This document shows, in pieces, positions 27,816-37,317 of a stretch of 64,000 nucleotides of DNA. The notes beneath the pieces were generated by a model. It had not been told where the DNA came from. It saw only the letters and a program-made list of their open reading frames with translations, and did not search any database. Numbering within the stretch: the first letter of the stretch is position 1; each line of letters begins with the position of its first letter. The translations under genes and the position numbers were made by a program. This DNA is from Nannocystaceae bacterium (lineage in GTDB: Bacteria > Myxococcota_A > Polyangia > Nannocystales > Nannocystaceae), in assembly GCA_019694555.1 (NCBI GenBank), contig JAIBBS010000014.1, forward strand, positions 1 through 64,000. Reading direction: 5' to 3'.

Positions 27816-29012
27816 TCAGCCGCGGCGCTCGTCGAGCGCACGGCGACGGCGACGACGCATCAGCGCGACCACGCCGATCACGATCGCTGCCTCGCTGCGG
27901 CCGCGATCCTCGGCGCAGCCACAGCCGCCCGCGTCGGCATCGCCGGCCCCGCCGGCGCCAGGCGCCCCGGAGCTGCCGCTGTCGGCCGCGGCGCCCGTGC
28001 TCGCCGCGCCGGTGATTCCACCGCCGCCATCGCCGGAGCCCACGCCGGTGGTGGACTCGCCACCACCACCACCACCACCACCGCCGCTGCTGCCCCCGCC
28101 GCCGCCGGGATCGTCGAGCGCGCCGATCGGCGCGGTGCTGATGACGAGGTTGTCGAACCAGATCGAGTGTGCGGCCTGGCTCTCGGGATAGTAGTTCCAC
28201 ACGATGACGTGGTTGAGCAGCAAGCTGGCGTCGTCGCGCCAGCGGATGCCGCTGCGCTGCCCGACCATGACGCCATCGATCCACAGCGCCATCTCGCCGT
28301 CGGCGACACCGGGGGTGTTGGCGCGCACGCGGGTCTCGAACGCGTACCAGGTGTCCGCGACCAGCGAGAGCTCGGCGTCGTCGACGTCGTAGTTCTCGCC
28401 CCAGCAGCACTCGAGCCCCATCTCGCATGGCAGGCCCTTGGCGGCGCAGCCGTCGCAGATCTCCTGCGGGTCGGCATAGTTCGCACAGCTGTCGCCGGGA
28501 TCGCAGTTCATGTCCGGGTGATACGTGTAGAAGAACGGCTGCCCCGGCAGCTCGCCGTCGACGATCTCGTGGGTATCGACGGTGGTGCCCGACAGACACA
28601 GCGTACCGTTGGGCCGGCACCCGGCATCGCCATGGCACGACCACATGTCGTCGTCGCGATCGCCATGGATGGCATAGAAGTGGTGCATGGGTTCGGTCCA
28701 CGTGGCATCGAAGCGCACGTAGAAGCGCAGGTAGACCTCCTCGACGCCGGCAAAGCGAAGGCCGAACTCGGCCTCGGCACTGTAGGGCGGCGTGAAGTCG
28801 GCGAACAGCGAACCGTTGCCGGCGAACGTGGGCGCGCCGTCGCTCGCGCTCGCCAGGGTCGCGCGCGCGCCGGCTTCGAGGCCGTCGAGTCCGACCTCGA
28901 AATCGTTGCAGTACAGCACCGCGGGATCGCTGCAGATGGGCTCGGCCGCGTCTGCGATCGCGGGCACGAGCGCACACGCAGCGAGTGGGAGCACGAGGGC
29001 GCGGGGCTGCAT
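27816..29012 (-). CDS. Secreted polysaccharide-lyase-like protein with MYXO-CTERM-like tail
   Basis: The 398-residue protein has a Sec signal (ending IADAAEP). A concanavalin-like beta-sandwich region follows (NDFEVGLDGLEAGAR, EVYLRFYVRFDATW, WYAFETRVRANTPG, IWFDNLVIST), as in heparin-lyase/alginate-lyase-like and LamG proteins. A Gly/Ser/Thr spacer leads to a C-terminal GCGCAED motif, a hydrophobic segment and a run of Arg, the form of the MYXO-CTERM surface-anchoring signal. Cys-rich inserts (CDGCAAKGLPC) are unusual. A role in binding or cleaving polysaccharide is inferred; catalytic residues cannot be assigned. Confidence 0.8.
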   Translation of the reverse strand: MQPRALVLPLAACALVPAIADAAEPICSDPAVLYCNDFEVGLDGLEAGARATLASASDGAPTFAGNGSLFADFTPPYSAEAEFGLRFAGVEEVYLRFYVRFDATWTEPMHHFYAIHGDRDDDMWSCHGDAGCRPNGTLCLSGTTVDTHEIVDGELPGQPFFYTYHPDMNCDPGDSCANYADPQEICDGCAAKGLPCEMGLECCWGENYDVDDAELSLVADTWYAFETRVRANTPGVADGEMALWIDGVMVGQRSGIRWRDDASLLLNHVIVWNYYPESQAAHSIWFDNLVISTAPIGALDDPGGGGGSSGGGGGGGGGESTTGVGSGDGGGGITGAASTGAAADSGSSGAPGAGGAGDADAGGCGCAEDRGRSEAAIVIGVVALMRRRRRRALDERRG

Positions 29013-29121
29013 CGTGCGATCACAGCACGATCGGCGCCGGCTTCGGGGCGATCGCGGAATTTTGCGGCGGCCAGCGCGGAGGTCGACGGATCGACGCCGG
29101 CCCGCGCCGTGAGCGGCCGCG

Positions 29122-29667
29122 TCACACGAGCAGCGATCGCACGAGCCGCTTCGCAGCCGGCGCGGCGAATCCAGCCACACGACGCGGTGCGAACGCGCCG
29201 AACACCAGACAGCCGAGCACGAACGCCAGCGTGGCGCTGGCGCCCGCGATCCCGAGGCGGCGGCCGCTGAGGCGATCGAGCCGCTCGATCTCACCGTCGA
29301 GCATGACACGGACGCGTTCGAACGCCGTCGCGTCGGTCAGCGCGTGCGCGAGCACGCCCACCCACGCGCGCGCGGCGATGCGATCGGCGTTGCGACCCAG
29401 CGCGAGCGCGGCGTCGAGATAGCCGTCGAGCCCTTGGTCGCCGAGCGACGCGGTGCGGCCGCGGAAGTCGGCGACCAGGCGCGCGAGCAGGGCGAGGTCG
29501 AGCGCGTCGCGGCTGCGGAAGTAGTGATGCACCAGCCCGGGTGCGAGCCCGGCGGTCGCAGCGACGCGCGCGACGGTGGCACCGCGGTGCCCGGACTCGG
29601 CCAGCACGCGACGGTAGGCCTCGACCAGCTCCGCGCGGCGCTGCTGCAACATCGAGGGTCGGCCCAT
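29122..29667 (-). CDS. TetR-family transcriptional repressor
   Basis: The 181-residue protein has an N-terminal TetR HTH (about 10-55: RVLAESGHRGATVARVAA, GLAPGLVHHYFRSRDAL) and a C-terminal helical ligand domain that looks like the C-terminal domain of BetI-type regulators, including hydrophobic helices (LAFVLGCLVFGAF). It is transcribed divergently from the DUF7079-like gene; a perfect palindrome lies between the two start codons. Autorepression and repression of the neighbour are inferred. Confidence 0.87.
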   Translation of the reverse strand: MGRPSMLQQRRAELVEAYRRVLAESGHRGATVARVAATAGLAPGLVHHYFRSRDALDLALLARLVADFRGRTASLGDQGLDGYLDAALALGRNADRIAARAWVGVLAHALTDATAFERVRVMLDGEIERLDRLSGRRLGIAGASATLAFVLGCLVFGAFAPRRVAGFAAPAAKRLVRSLLV

Positions 29668-29685
29668 GACGATCGCGCGCTCCGG

Positions 29686-29709
29686 TAGATTGGTAGCATA
29701 ACCAATCTA
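29686..29709. promoter_or_regulatory. Perfect palindromic TetR operator overlapping divergent promoters
   Basis: The arms TAGATTGGT (29686-29694) and ACCAATCTA (29701-29709) are perfect inverted repeats around a 6-bp spacer. The site is AT-rich against a GC-rich background. TATGCT on the minus strand and TAGCAT on the plus strand inside it are possible -10 elements, so one bound dimer would block both genes. Confidence 0.75.
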
Positions 29710-29728
29710 TGGCCAGCACGCTAGTGGC

Positions 29729-30313
29729 ATGGACCACGACCCCCGACTCGAGCCGGTGTGGGAGGCGATGGCGGAACACTTCCTCGACACCGAGACCCGC
29801 CACGACGTCCCGACGACGGCGCTGCGTTGCCTCGAGGCCGGCCTGCACGAGGACGATGCGTTCGCGGTGTGGTGCTTCGAGGTGACGCCGGTGTTGTGGC
29901 CCAACCTGTGGGATGTCGCCGGCGAGTGGGCCTGCTGGCCGCGCGCGTGGCTGCTCGATCAGGTCGCCGCCGCCCGGGCCGCGCGTGCGCGCGAACCGGG
30001 GCTGCTGTCGCGTTGCTGCTACCACGCGCGCATCGGAGCGTCGCACGCGGTGTGGCTCGCGATCGCCCAGAGCATGGCGTTGCTGGCCGATGTCGCGACC
30101 GACCAGCGCGAGGCCGCATGCGCGCAGCTGGCCGCACTCGCGCGCTGCTACTTCGACTTCGTGCCGCGGCCGCTCACCGACCGCACCGCCGCCGCGCGGT
30201 GGTGGCGGGCCTTCGCGCCGGTGCTCGCGTCGCTGTCGGATGCCCGCGAGGCCGCCGCCGGCACCGCGCGCGTCGAGGCGGCGTTGGGCACGGACGCCGG
30301 CATCGCTGGCTGA
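29729..30313 (+). CDS. DUF7079-like protein
   Basis: The 194-residue protein begins LEPVWEAMAEHFLDTE and has the motif FEVTPVLWPNLWDVAGEW in its middle. These resemble DUF7079-type proteins, small globular alpha-helical proteins without an assigned function. It has no signal peptide. ATG 29729 lies 20 nt from the edge of the TetR palindrome, so the mRNA leader would be very short. It converges on the esterase gene with 7 bp between stops. Control by the divergent TetR gene is the only clue to function. Confidence 0.7.
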   Translation: MDHDPRLEPVWEAMAEHFLDTETRHDVPTTALRCLEAGLHEDDAFAVWCFEVTPVLWPNLWDVAGEWACWPRAWLLDQVAAARAARAREPGLLSRCCYHARIGASHAVWLAIAQSMALLADVATDQREAACAQLAALARCYFDFVPRPLTDRTAAARWWRAFAPVLASLSDAREAAAGTARVEAALGTDAGIAG

Positions 30314-30320
30314 GCGCGAC

Positions 30321-31313
30321 TCACCCGTTGGCGGCGAAGAACGCGAGGATCTCGTCGTCGAGCCCCGGCCACTGGCCGTGCACGCCCGCGCCCTCGCAGT
30401 ACGCCACGCTCGTGCCGTCGTCGCACATCGACCACGTCGCGCAGGTGCCATCGTCGACCGGATCGCCGGCGCAGCCGTTGCAGTCGGCCCAGAACTGCGC
30501 CGCGTCGGCGCCGAAGCCCTCGGCGACCGGGAACAGCGCGTCACCGGTGCTGTGCATGATCATCATCGACACCGCGTGATCCGGACAGCCGACCTGCGCC
30601 AGGGTCGATCCGGTGATGCCGGCGGCGCTGGGCGCGGCCGCGCGCGGCAGCGGTGGATCGACCGCGACGTTGATCGAGACCTCCGCGATGGTGCCACCGT
30701 CGGAGTGGCCGGTGAGATAGATGCGATCGGGATCGATGCACCACTGCGCGGCGATCAGGCCTGGGATCACGCTCGCGTCCGCGACGACCTGCACGCTCAT
30801 GGGCGTGATGTGATCGACGTACGCGATGGCCCAGCCCTGCGCCAGCGTGGGCTCGGTCAGCCCGGTGAACTGCTCGGTGAGCCCGGCGTCGGCGCCCGCA
30901 GGCGCGTAGACGACCACCAGCGGCACTGCGACGGTGGGGTCGTATGCCGCCGGCATGCGCAGGTTCACCAGCACGCCGAAGTCGTTGACCCAACCGTCGG
31001 TGTTGCCGGCTGCGCCGGGCTTGCTGCCGGGCTCGCAGTCGGCCACCACCGCGACGTCGAGCGGCGGCGCGTCCGTGGTCGACGCGCTCGACTCGCTGGT
31101 GCTGGCGGTGCCGCCGGTGCCGCTGTCCGCACCGGTGCTGCTGCTGTCCGCGCTGCTCGTGCTCGACATCGTCGTGGTCGCCGAGGTCGCGGTGGTGCTG
31201 GTGGACGAACCCGTGCTCTCGCCCGTGCTCGATCCGCCGCCGCCACCGTCGGCGGAGGGACACGCGAGGGCGAAGCACGCGGTGACGAGGGGCAATTCAC
31301 GCGACCAGGGCAT
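30321..31313 (-). CDS. Secreted esterase-type lipoprotein (PHB depolymerase-like alpha/beta hydrolase)
   Basis: The 330-residue protein has a signal ending CFALAC, then a Ser/Thr linker to about residue 90. The hydrolase domain has a nucleophile elbow TGHSDGG and an upstream beta strand PLVVVYAPAG, a layout like feruloyl-esterase and poly(3-hydroxybutyrate) depolymerase families. ATG 31313 is chosen; ATG 31325 (MRVT) in the same frame adds a longer n-region. It lies 14 nt after the FG-GAP gene in one operon. The substrate is unknown. Confidence 0.82.
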   Translation of the reverse strand: MPWSRELPLVTACFALACPSADGGGGGSSTGESTGSSTSTTATSATTTMSSTSSADSSSTGADSGTGGTASTSESSASTTDAPPLDVAVVADCEPGSKPGAAGNTDGWVNDFGVLVNLRMPAAYDPTVAVPLVVVYAPAGADAGLTEQFTGLTEPTLAQGWAIAYVDHITPMSVQVVADASVIPGLIAAQWCIDPDRIYLTGHSDGGTIAEVSINVAVDPPLPRAAAPSAAGITGSTLAQVGCPDHAVSMMIMHSTGDALFPVAEGFGADAAQFWADCNGCAGDPVDDGTCATWSMCDDGTSVAYCEGAGVHGQWPGLDDEILAFFAANG

Positions 31314-31327
31314 GGTGACTCGCATCC

Positions 31328-32971
31328 TCAGCCCTCGGGCTCGGGCTGGCAGACACCGCCGCCGGCTTCGATCTGCGCCTGCGTGCGGAACGTGTTGAGC
31401 TGCGTCCAGTGGGGGGTCTCGAACTGCGGGATCGTGCCGTCCTCGCGCACGTTGGTCACGTGGTAGGTGTGCTGATTCCAGATCCGGCGCGCCGGCACCC
31501 AGCGATCCCGCGCGTCGCGGACCACCTGCACCGTGGGTGCGGTCTTGTTGAGCATCATGCCGACGAGGTTGTAGTTGCTCACGATCACCGCCTCGGCCGA
31601 GGCGTCGTTGTCGACGTCGGCGACCACGGGGTACTCGATCAGCGTGCCGCTCGAGCGGTCGACCTCGAGCAGGCTGTCGCCGGTGATGCCGTCGAACACG
31701 AAGAAGGTCCACTCGTCGGCGTACATCGCTTCCGCGGTGCCGTCGCCGAGGAAGTCGAACGCGGTGCCCGCGGCGATGCCACTCTGGTCGTCGACCGTCG
31801 CCGACCACATCGGCGTGCCGTCGGCGCGCCGCGCCGAGTAGATGTCGCTGGTGCCCAGCGCGTACTCGGGCGCGCCGTCGCCGTCGAGATCGTGCACGGT
31901 CGCGGGGAAGTTCCAGATGCTGCCGTCCTGCACCTGGTAGACCACACTGCCGTCGGCCTCCAGCATCACGATGGCCGACGAGTTCGCGCACAGGATCTCG
32001 GGCGCACCGTCGGCATCGAAGTCGGCGACCTGGGGATAGCCGTAGCCCATCGACACCGTCCACATCACGGTGCCATCGTGGTGCATCGCGCCGCCGCAGG
32101 TCACGACCTCGAGGTCCATGTCGCCGTCGAGATCGACCGCGACCGATGCATCATAGGATCCGGTGCCGCCGAGCTGACCCCATGCCATCGGTGAGCCGTC
32201 GGCGGCGAAGATCCGATCCGAGACGATGATCTCCGGCGCGCCGGAGTTGTCGAGATCGGCGACCGCGACCGCCGCGACGTCGTTGGCGTTGGCGCCGTTT
32301 TCCCACTTCACCGCGCCGGTGCCGTCGAACGCGACCAGCTGACCGCCGGGCCGCACTGCGAGGATCTCGGGCGCGCCGTCGGCTTCGAGATCCGCGAGCG
32401 CAGGCGTCATCCCGACCGGCCCGACATCGACCTCGCTCTTCCACTTCATCGCGCCGCTGCCACCGTCGAGCGCGTACAGATACGCCTGCGTCGGCGAGCA
32501 GCAGCCCTCCTGGCGGAACACCGAGACCACGATGTCGGGCGTGTCGCACAGATCGATCGCGCCATCGCCGTTGTCGTCGTCGAGATTGCCGACCAGCGGC
32601 ATCACGATCGAGTAGATGTATTCGCCGTCGCCGTCCCACGACCACTGCACCGCGGGATCGAAGCTGTCGGGCGGGGCCTTGCCGCTGCACGGCGCGGTGC
32701 CGTCGATGTCGTCGTCGACGGTGCAGCTGCCGGGCAGGCCGGTGTCGGTGCCGCTGCCGTCGCCGTTGCCGACGTCGAACAGCGCGCCGCTGTCGTGGGT
32801 GCCGTCGGCCGACGCGCTCGCGCTGGTGGGCGCGGTGCTCGACTGCGAAGCATCGCCGCCGCCGGAGCCGCTGGTCTCGCCGCTGCCGCCGCTGAGGCTG
32901 GCGTTGCCGACCTCGACGTCCGAGCTGCAGGCGGCGAGCACGAGCACGACGGTGGCGTTGGGAATCCGCAT
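31328..32971 (-). CDS. FG-GAP/VCBS-repeat surface lipoprotein
   Basis: The 547-residue protein has a signal ending VLAAC and an acidic Gly/Ser linker. Repeats around LVGNLDDDNGDGAIDL, ADLEADGAPEIL, ADLDNSGAPEII, VDLDGDMDLEVV and HDLDGDGAPEYAL form a seven-bladed-type propeller. The C-terminal part (RRIWNQHTYHVTNVREDG) resembles the tail found in many myxobacterial integrin-like lipoproteins. It heads a two-gene operon with the secreted esterase. Confidence 0.87.
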   Translation of the reverse strand: MRIPNATVVLVLAACSSDVEVGNASLSGGSGETSGSGGGDASQSSTAPTSASASADGTHDSGALFDVGNGDGSGTDTGLPGSCTVDDDIDGTAPCSGKAPPDSFDPAVQWSWDGDGEYIYSIVMPLVGNLDDDNGDGAIDLCDTPDIVVSVFRQEGCCSPTQAYLYALDGGSGAMKWKSEVDVGPVGMTPALADLEADGAPEILAVRPGGQLVAFDGTGAVKWENGANANDVAAVAVADLDNSGAPEIIVSDRIFAADGSPMAWGQLGGTGSYDASVAVDLDGDMDLEVVTCGGAMHHDGTVMWTVSMGYGYPQVADFDADGAPEILCANSSAIVMLEADGSVVYQVQDGSIWNFPATVHDLDGDGAPEYALGTSDIYSARRADGTPMWSATVDDQSGIAAGTAFDFLGDGTAEAMYADEWTFFVFDGITGDSLLEVDRSSGTLIEYPVVADVDNDASAEAVIVSNYNLVGMMLNKTAPTVQVVRDARDRWVPARRIWNQHTYHVTNVREDGTIPQFETPHWTQLNTFRTQAQIEAGGGVCQPEPEG

Positions 32972-33113
32972 GGCGATCGCGTAGGGACCGGCCGGGGTCG
33001 CGATCGATCATCACCCCGCGCCGGCGCGCGGTCGCGGGGCCTGTCGCCCCCGTGTGGGCTCTCGCACTGGCCGTGATCGATCGCGGGCCCACGCGGTCCC
33101 CATCCCGACGACC

Positions 33114-33767
33114 ATGCTCGCGCTCGCGCGCCCCGAAGGTGCTTTGGCGACGGTCGCCGCCGTGCGATCGTGGTCGGCGGTGGGCGAGTCCGGCATCGGT
33201 GCACAGGTCCGCGCGGCCCAGGCCGGCGAGCGCGGCGCGTTGCAGCGCGTGCTGACGCAGCTGGCCCCGCACGTGCTGCGTACCTGTCGGCGCATCCTCG
33301 CCACCGAGGCCGAGGCCGAGGAAGCCGCGCAGGAAGCCCTGATCGTGTTGGCGCGCGATCTCGCGACGCTGCGCGAGCCCGACGCCGCGATCGGCTTCGC
33401 GATCCGTGCGGCGTCGCGGATCGCCCTGCGGATCCGCGGCAAGCACGAGCGTCGACGCGACGCGATCGCGCAGTGGGATCGCCACGCGGATCCGCCCGAC
33501 GCCAGCGACGGGCCCGCCTCGCCGACGATGGCGCTCGCGCGACGGCGACTGGCCGATCGCCTGCTCGACGTGCTCGCCGAATTGCCCGAGGCCCAGGCCG
33601 AGGCGCTGGTGCTGCGCTACGTCGGTGGGCTCGAGCCGGCCGAGATCGCGGCCGCCAGCGGCGTGCCGGTCAACACCGTGCGCAGTCGCGTGCGACTGGC
33701 GCGCGAGGCGTTGGCCAAGCGACTCGTCGGGGATCCGGTGCTCGAGCTGGTGGAGGTGGGCCCGTGA
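33114..33767 (+). CDS. ECF RNA polymerase sigma factor
   Basis: The protein has 217 residues counted from ATG 33114, which begins the sigma-like sequence after a Leu/Ala leader. Region 2 spans about 30-105 (LAPHVLRTCRRILATEAEAEEAAQEALIV) and region 4 spans about 140-195 (LLDVLAELPEAQAEALVLRYVGG, IAAASGVPVNTVRSRV). It is coupled by a GTGA overlap to a membrane-anchored protein that is likely its cognate regulator. The usual zinc-binding anti-sigma motif is absent there. Confidence 0.87.
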   Translation: MLALARPEGALATVAAVRSWSAVGESGIGAQVRAAQAGERGALQRVLTQLAPHVLRTCRRILATEAEAEEAAQEALIVLARDLATLREPDAAIGFAIRAASRIALRIRGKHERRRDAIAQWDRHADPPDASDGPASPTMALARRRLADRLLDVLAELPEAQAEALVLRYVGGLEPAEIAAASGVPVNTVRSRVRLAREALAKRLVGDPVLELVEVGP

Positions 33768-34615
33768 GCGCGTCCGACGAGGGGCTCGAGCTCGATGCGG
33801 CGCAGGCCGAGGCGCTCGCAGGCTTCGAGCGCGAGGCGGGCGTGTTCGACGAGCTCGGAGCGGCGCGAGCCGACGATGCCGCACGCATCGCGGCGTGGGT
33901 CGACGGCGCGGCGGCGACGGCCGGCGGCGCGACGGCGGCGGCCGCTGCGAGCAAGGCGTGGATCGTCGGCGGTGTGGTCGCGGCCGTGGTCGGTGCGGCG
34001 GCGATCGCCGCGGTGGCCTCGCGGCCCGCGGCTGCGCCGACGATCCCGGTGCTCGCAGCGCCCGTCGTCGAACCCGCTGCGCCCGAGCCGGTCGCGATCG
34101 AGCCGCCCGCGATCGCACCGCCGTCGATCGCAGCGCCCGCGATCGCACCGACCCCCGCGCCTGCGGTCGGTTCGCCACCGCCCCCGGCACCGACACCGCG
34201 GGCGGCCGCGCGCCCTCGCGACGATGCCCCGCCGGCCACCACCGCGGCCGATCTGCTGCGCGAGGCCAACGCCGCGCGACGCGACGGCGACAAGCCGCGC
34301 GCGTTGACACTGTACCGCCGCATCGGACGCGAGTTCGCCGACAGCCGCGAGCGTGCGGTCGCCCAGGTCGCGATCGGTCGCCTCGAGCTCGACCTCGGAC
34401 ACCCCGAGACGGCGCTCGCGGCCTTCGACGCGTACCTGCGCGACCGCTCGACCGGCAACCTCGCGGAGGAGGCCGCGTTCGGCCGCGCGTCGGCCTTGCG
34501 CGCGCTGGGCCGCACCGGGGACGAGCGCGCGGCGCTGCGCGACTTCCTGGCGCGCTACCCCGACAGCGTGCAGGTCGAGCGCGCGCGCAGCCGGCTCGAC
34601 GCGATCGGACCATGA
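33764..34615 (+). CDS. Single-pass membrane protein, putative sigma regulator with TPR-like tail
   Basis: The 283-residue protein has a cytoplasmic N-terminal part of about 60 residues (GLELDAAQAEALAGFEREAG), one transmembrane helix (IVGGVVAAVVGAAAIAAVA), a Pro/Ala-rich linker and a C-terminal TPR-like domain (LLREANAARRDGDKPRALTL). It starts with GTG 33764, overlapping the sigma gene by 4 nt. The topology fits a membrane anti-sigma/sensor, although no HxxxCxxC motif is present. It overlaps the next gene by 4 nt as well. Confidence 0.75.
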   Translation: MSASDEGLELDAAQAEALAGFEREAGVFDELGAARADDAARIAAWVDGAAATAGGATAAAAASKAWIVGGVVAAVVGAAAIAAVASRPAAAPTIPVLAAPVVEPAAPEPVAIEPPAIAPPSIAAPAIAPTPAPAVGSPPPPAPTPRAAARPRDDAPPATTAADLLREANAARRDGDKPRALTLYRRIGREFADSRERAVAQVAIGRLELDLGHPETALAAFDAYLRDRSTGNLAEEAAFGRASALRALGRTGDERAALRDFLARYPDSVQVERARSRLDAIGP

Positions 34616-35829
34616 GTCGTGCGCGGCGCGGGTCGGCGAACGACGCGACGACGCGGCGAACCCTGCGTCGCGCCGCGCTGATCTGCGGGCTGCTCGCGGC
34701 GCTCGCGGCAAACCGCCGCAGCGCCGCCGCTGCGGCGCCACCCGCTGCGTCCGCGTCGGCGCAGGACGTCGAGATCCACGTCGTGGGCGCGCCCGACGAT
34801 CGCGCATGGTTGCTCGCACACCTGCGCGGCATGGTCGAGCAGCTCGGCGTCGCCGTGCGCTACGACGAGCGCGACGAGCTCTCCGCACTGGCGGTGCTCG
34901 ACCCACCGCCGCAGCCCGCGGCCGCGCGCGCGCGGGTGTGGATCGATCTGCAGTCGCACGCGCACGCGAAGCTCTACGTCGTCGACGCGGCGTGGGAGCG
35001 CGTGCTGGTCCGCCGCCTCGCGCTCGGCGACGGCCTCGACGAGGTCGCCGCGGCGGAGATCGGCACGATCGTGGAGTCGAGCGTGCGTGCGCTGCTCGAG
35101 GGCGGTGCGATCGGCGTCGCGCGCGAGCAGTTGATCGCCGAGCTCGCGCCCGCGCCCGCACCACCGCCGCCGCCGACCGCACCGATCGCCGCGCCACCGC
35201 GGTGGGCACCGCAGCCGTCGATCGCGGTGGGCTACGCCGCGACGGGTTGGGCGCACGGCCTCGCGCAGCACGGACCGCTGCTGCAGCTCGAGCTCGCCGC
35301 GCGGCGCGGTCGCGTCGCGTGGGGCGGACGCATCGAGGGTCGCGTCACGATCCCGGTGCGCGCGCTCGGCGAGGCGCTGACGCTGCGCATGGGCGGCGGT
35401 GGAGCCCGGGCCGCCGCGACGTTCGCGTGGCAGCCGCGCGCCCGCGTCGCGCTCGAGTCGTCGGCGGGCGGCGGTGCCGAGATCGTCGGTGTGCACGCGC
35501 AGGCCCGCAGCGCCAGCGCGCAGGCCTTTGCGGCGCAGCGCAACACGCTGGGCGTGCTCGCGCTGGCACTGGGCCCGGCGCTCACGCTCGGCCGCGGGCG
35601 CGACCAGCTGCTCGTGCGACTGCTCGTGGGCGTCGACGTCGTGCCGCAACGACTCCGCTACGTGACCGCCGACACCGGCGCGCTGCAGCTCGCGCCGTGG
35701 ATCGTGCGACCCGGTGGCGCGATCGCGATCGGCTGGCGGCGGGCGCCCGCGCGCGGTGCTCGGCCGGGCCCAGGCGCAGCGACTGCGCCGAGCGTCGCTG
35801 GACTCGCTCGCGCGCACGCGCCAAGCTAG
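34612..35829 (+). CDS. Outer-membrane barrel-like envelope protein
   Basis: The 405-residue protein has an N-terminal signal-like segment (ALICGLLAALAANRRS). Residues 50-165 form a small alpha/beta domain with a helix-rich region (GLDEVAAAEIGTIVESSV). The C-terminal part (about 205-385) shows alternating amphipathic strands (QLELAARRGRVAWGGRIEGR, GVDVVPQRLRYVT), as in porin-like barrels. Its ATG overlaps the upstream stop (ATGA), so sigma factor, membrane regulator and this protein form one operon. A role as a sigma target or sensor output is inferred. Confidence 0.75.
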   Translation: MSRARRGSANDATTRRTLRRAALICGLLAALAANRRSAAAAAPPAASASAQDVEIHVVGAPDDRAWLLAHLRGMVEQLGVAVRYDERDELSALAVLDPPPQPAAARARVWIDLQSHAHAKLYVVDAAWERVLVRRLALGDGLDEVAAAEIGTIVESSVRALLEGGAIGVAREQLIAELAPAPAPPPPPTAPIAAPPRWAPQPSIAVGYAATGWAHGLAQHGPLLQLELAARRGRVAWGGRIEGRVTIPVRALGEALTLRMGGGGARAAATFAWQPRARVALESSAGGGAEIVGVHAQARSASAQAFAAQRNTLGVLALALGPALTLGRGRDQLLVRLLVGVDVVPQRLRYVTADTGALQLAPWIVRPGGAIAIGWRRAPARGARPGPGAATAPSVAGLARAHAPS

Positions 35830-35834
35830 GGACG

Positions 35835-37121
35835 ATGGCGCGGGGGCACCTGGGGGTGATCGTGTGCGCTGCGTTCGCGTGCGGCACCGAGCAGCCGCCG
35901 CGCAGCAGCGGCGACGGCAGCGGTGGCATCACGCTCGACGGCGGCAGCGTCGACGGCAGCGGCACCGCCGACAGCGGCACCGGCAACGACACCGCGGGCT
36001 GCGGCCAGGCCGGCAACATCGACTTCAGCTACATCTGGATCGCGAACTCGACCGAGGGCACGGTCTCGAAGATCGACACGCAGACCGCGGTCGAGCTCGG
36101 TCGCTACCGCACCGGCGCGGACGCGCTGACCGATCCCTCGCGCACGTCGGTGAACCTCGACGGTGACGTCGTGGTCGTCAACCGCCACGGCGGCGCGGTC
36201 AAGATCGGTGCGATCGAGGAGCGCTGCGTCGACCGCGACGGCAACGGCATCATCGACACCTCGACCGGTCCCGCGGACATCAAGCCGTGGGGCGAGGACG
36301 AGTGCGTGCTGTGGTCGGTCGAGCTGCCGTTTTTCCCCGACGACGAGGGCGGCAATCGCTGGGGTCCGCGACCGGTCGCGTGGGACGGCGGCACGCCCGA
36401 TCCGGACGACTCGTGTCGCCGCACCGACGCGCGCGTGTGGGTCGGCTGGTACACCGGCATCGACACCAACACCGGCGAGTTCCGTCGCCTCGACGGTGCG
36501 ACCGGCACCACGCTCGACACCGTCGTGGTGCCGGACTGGGCGCAGATCCCCCTGCCGCAGGTGCGGCCGTACGGCGGAGCGACCGACGTGTCCGGCAACT
36601 TCTGGGTGCTGGGCAAGAACAACCAGCTGGTGCGCATCGACGGCACCACGCTGGACTACGAGCAGCACTACGCGCCGCAGTGGGTCGACTTCTACGGTCT
36701 CGCGCTCGACCAAGAGGGCGAGCCGTGGATCGGCGGCTGCGACGGCGACGTCTACCACTTCGACGGCGATTCGTTCGAGTCGGTCGGCGGCATCATGGGC
36801 TGCGCGCGCGGGCTCGCGGTCGACGATCAGGGTCGCGCATGGATCGCTGGCAACGATCCCTGCCGGCTGAGCCTGGTCGACACCGAGACCACGACGCTGC
36901 TCGACGATGCGATCGCGCTGCCCGGCTGCATCGAGCCGGTCGGCGTGAGCATCGACGTGCAGGGCTACGTCTGGGTCGTCGACAATCCCGCGAACATGGC
37001 GTTCAAGGTCGACCCCGACACCCACGCCGTGGTCGCGACCGTCGGCGGACTCGTGGGGCCGTACACGTATTCGGACATGACCGGCGCGGGCCTGCGGCTG
37101 GTGTTCACGCCCGAGGGCTGA
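35835..37121 (+). CDS. NHL/YncE-type beta-propeller lipoprotein
   Basis: The 428-residue protein has a short lipoprotein signal (VIVCAAFAC) and a Gly/Ser linker. Propeller-like repeats follow, for example YIWIANSTEGTVSKIDT and FWVLGKNNQLVRIDGTT, as in NHL, vgb or YncE-type proteins. An EF-hand-like segment DRDGNGIIDTS lies near residue 135. The AGGGA ribosome site overlaps the end of the previous gene. Ligand unknown. Confidence 0.82.
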   Translation: MARGHLGVIVCAAFACGTEQPPRSSGDGSGGITLDGGSVDGSGTADSGTGNDTAGCGQAGNIDFSYIWIANSTEGTVSKIDTQTAVELGRYRTGADALTDPSRTSVNLDGDVVVVNRHGGAVKIGAIEERCVDRDGNGIIDTSTGPADIKPWGEDECVLWSVELPFFPDDEGGNRWGPRPVAWDGGTPDPDDSCRRTDARVWVGWYTGIDTNTGEFRRLDGATGTTLDTVVVPDWAQIPLPQVRPYGGATDVSGNFWVLGKNNQLVRIDGTTLDYEQHYAPQWVDFYGLALDQEGEPWIGGCDGDVYHFDGDSFESVGGIMGCARGLAVDDQGRAWIAGNDPCRLSLVDTETTTLLDDAIALPGCIEPVGVSIDVQGYVWVVDNPANMAFKVDPDTHAVVATVGGLVGPYTYSDMTGAGLRLVFTPEG

Positions 37122-37317
37122 GACGCCGAGCGCGGATGCTGACGGGGGAACCGTTCAGACCGGCAGCATGGGTGACACGCTGGGGCTGGAGCGTCGGTGC
37201 CATGGATGCAGCGGCGCCGCGCGACCGGGGCGCCGCCGGGGCCGCACGCGCGCGCTGGGCAACTTGCCCAGCAGTGAACCAAAGCTGACCTCGTGGCACC
37301 TTGGGGGACCCACCGCC

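Noticed and set aside
28060-28100. Run of CCACCA units suspected as a repeat array
   Set aside because: It encodes a Gly linker in the lyase-like protein, and there are no spaced direct repeats as in CRISPR.
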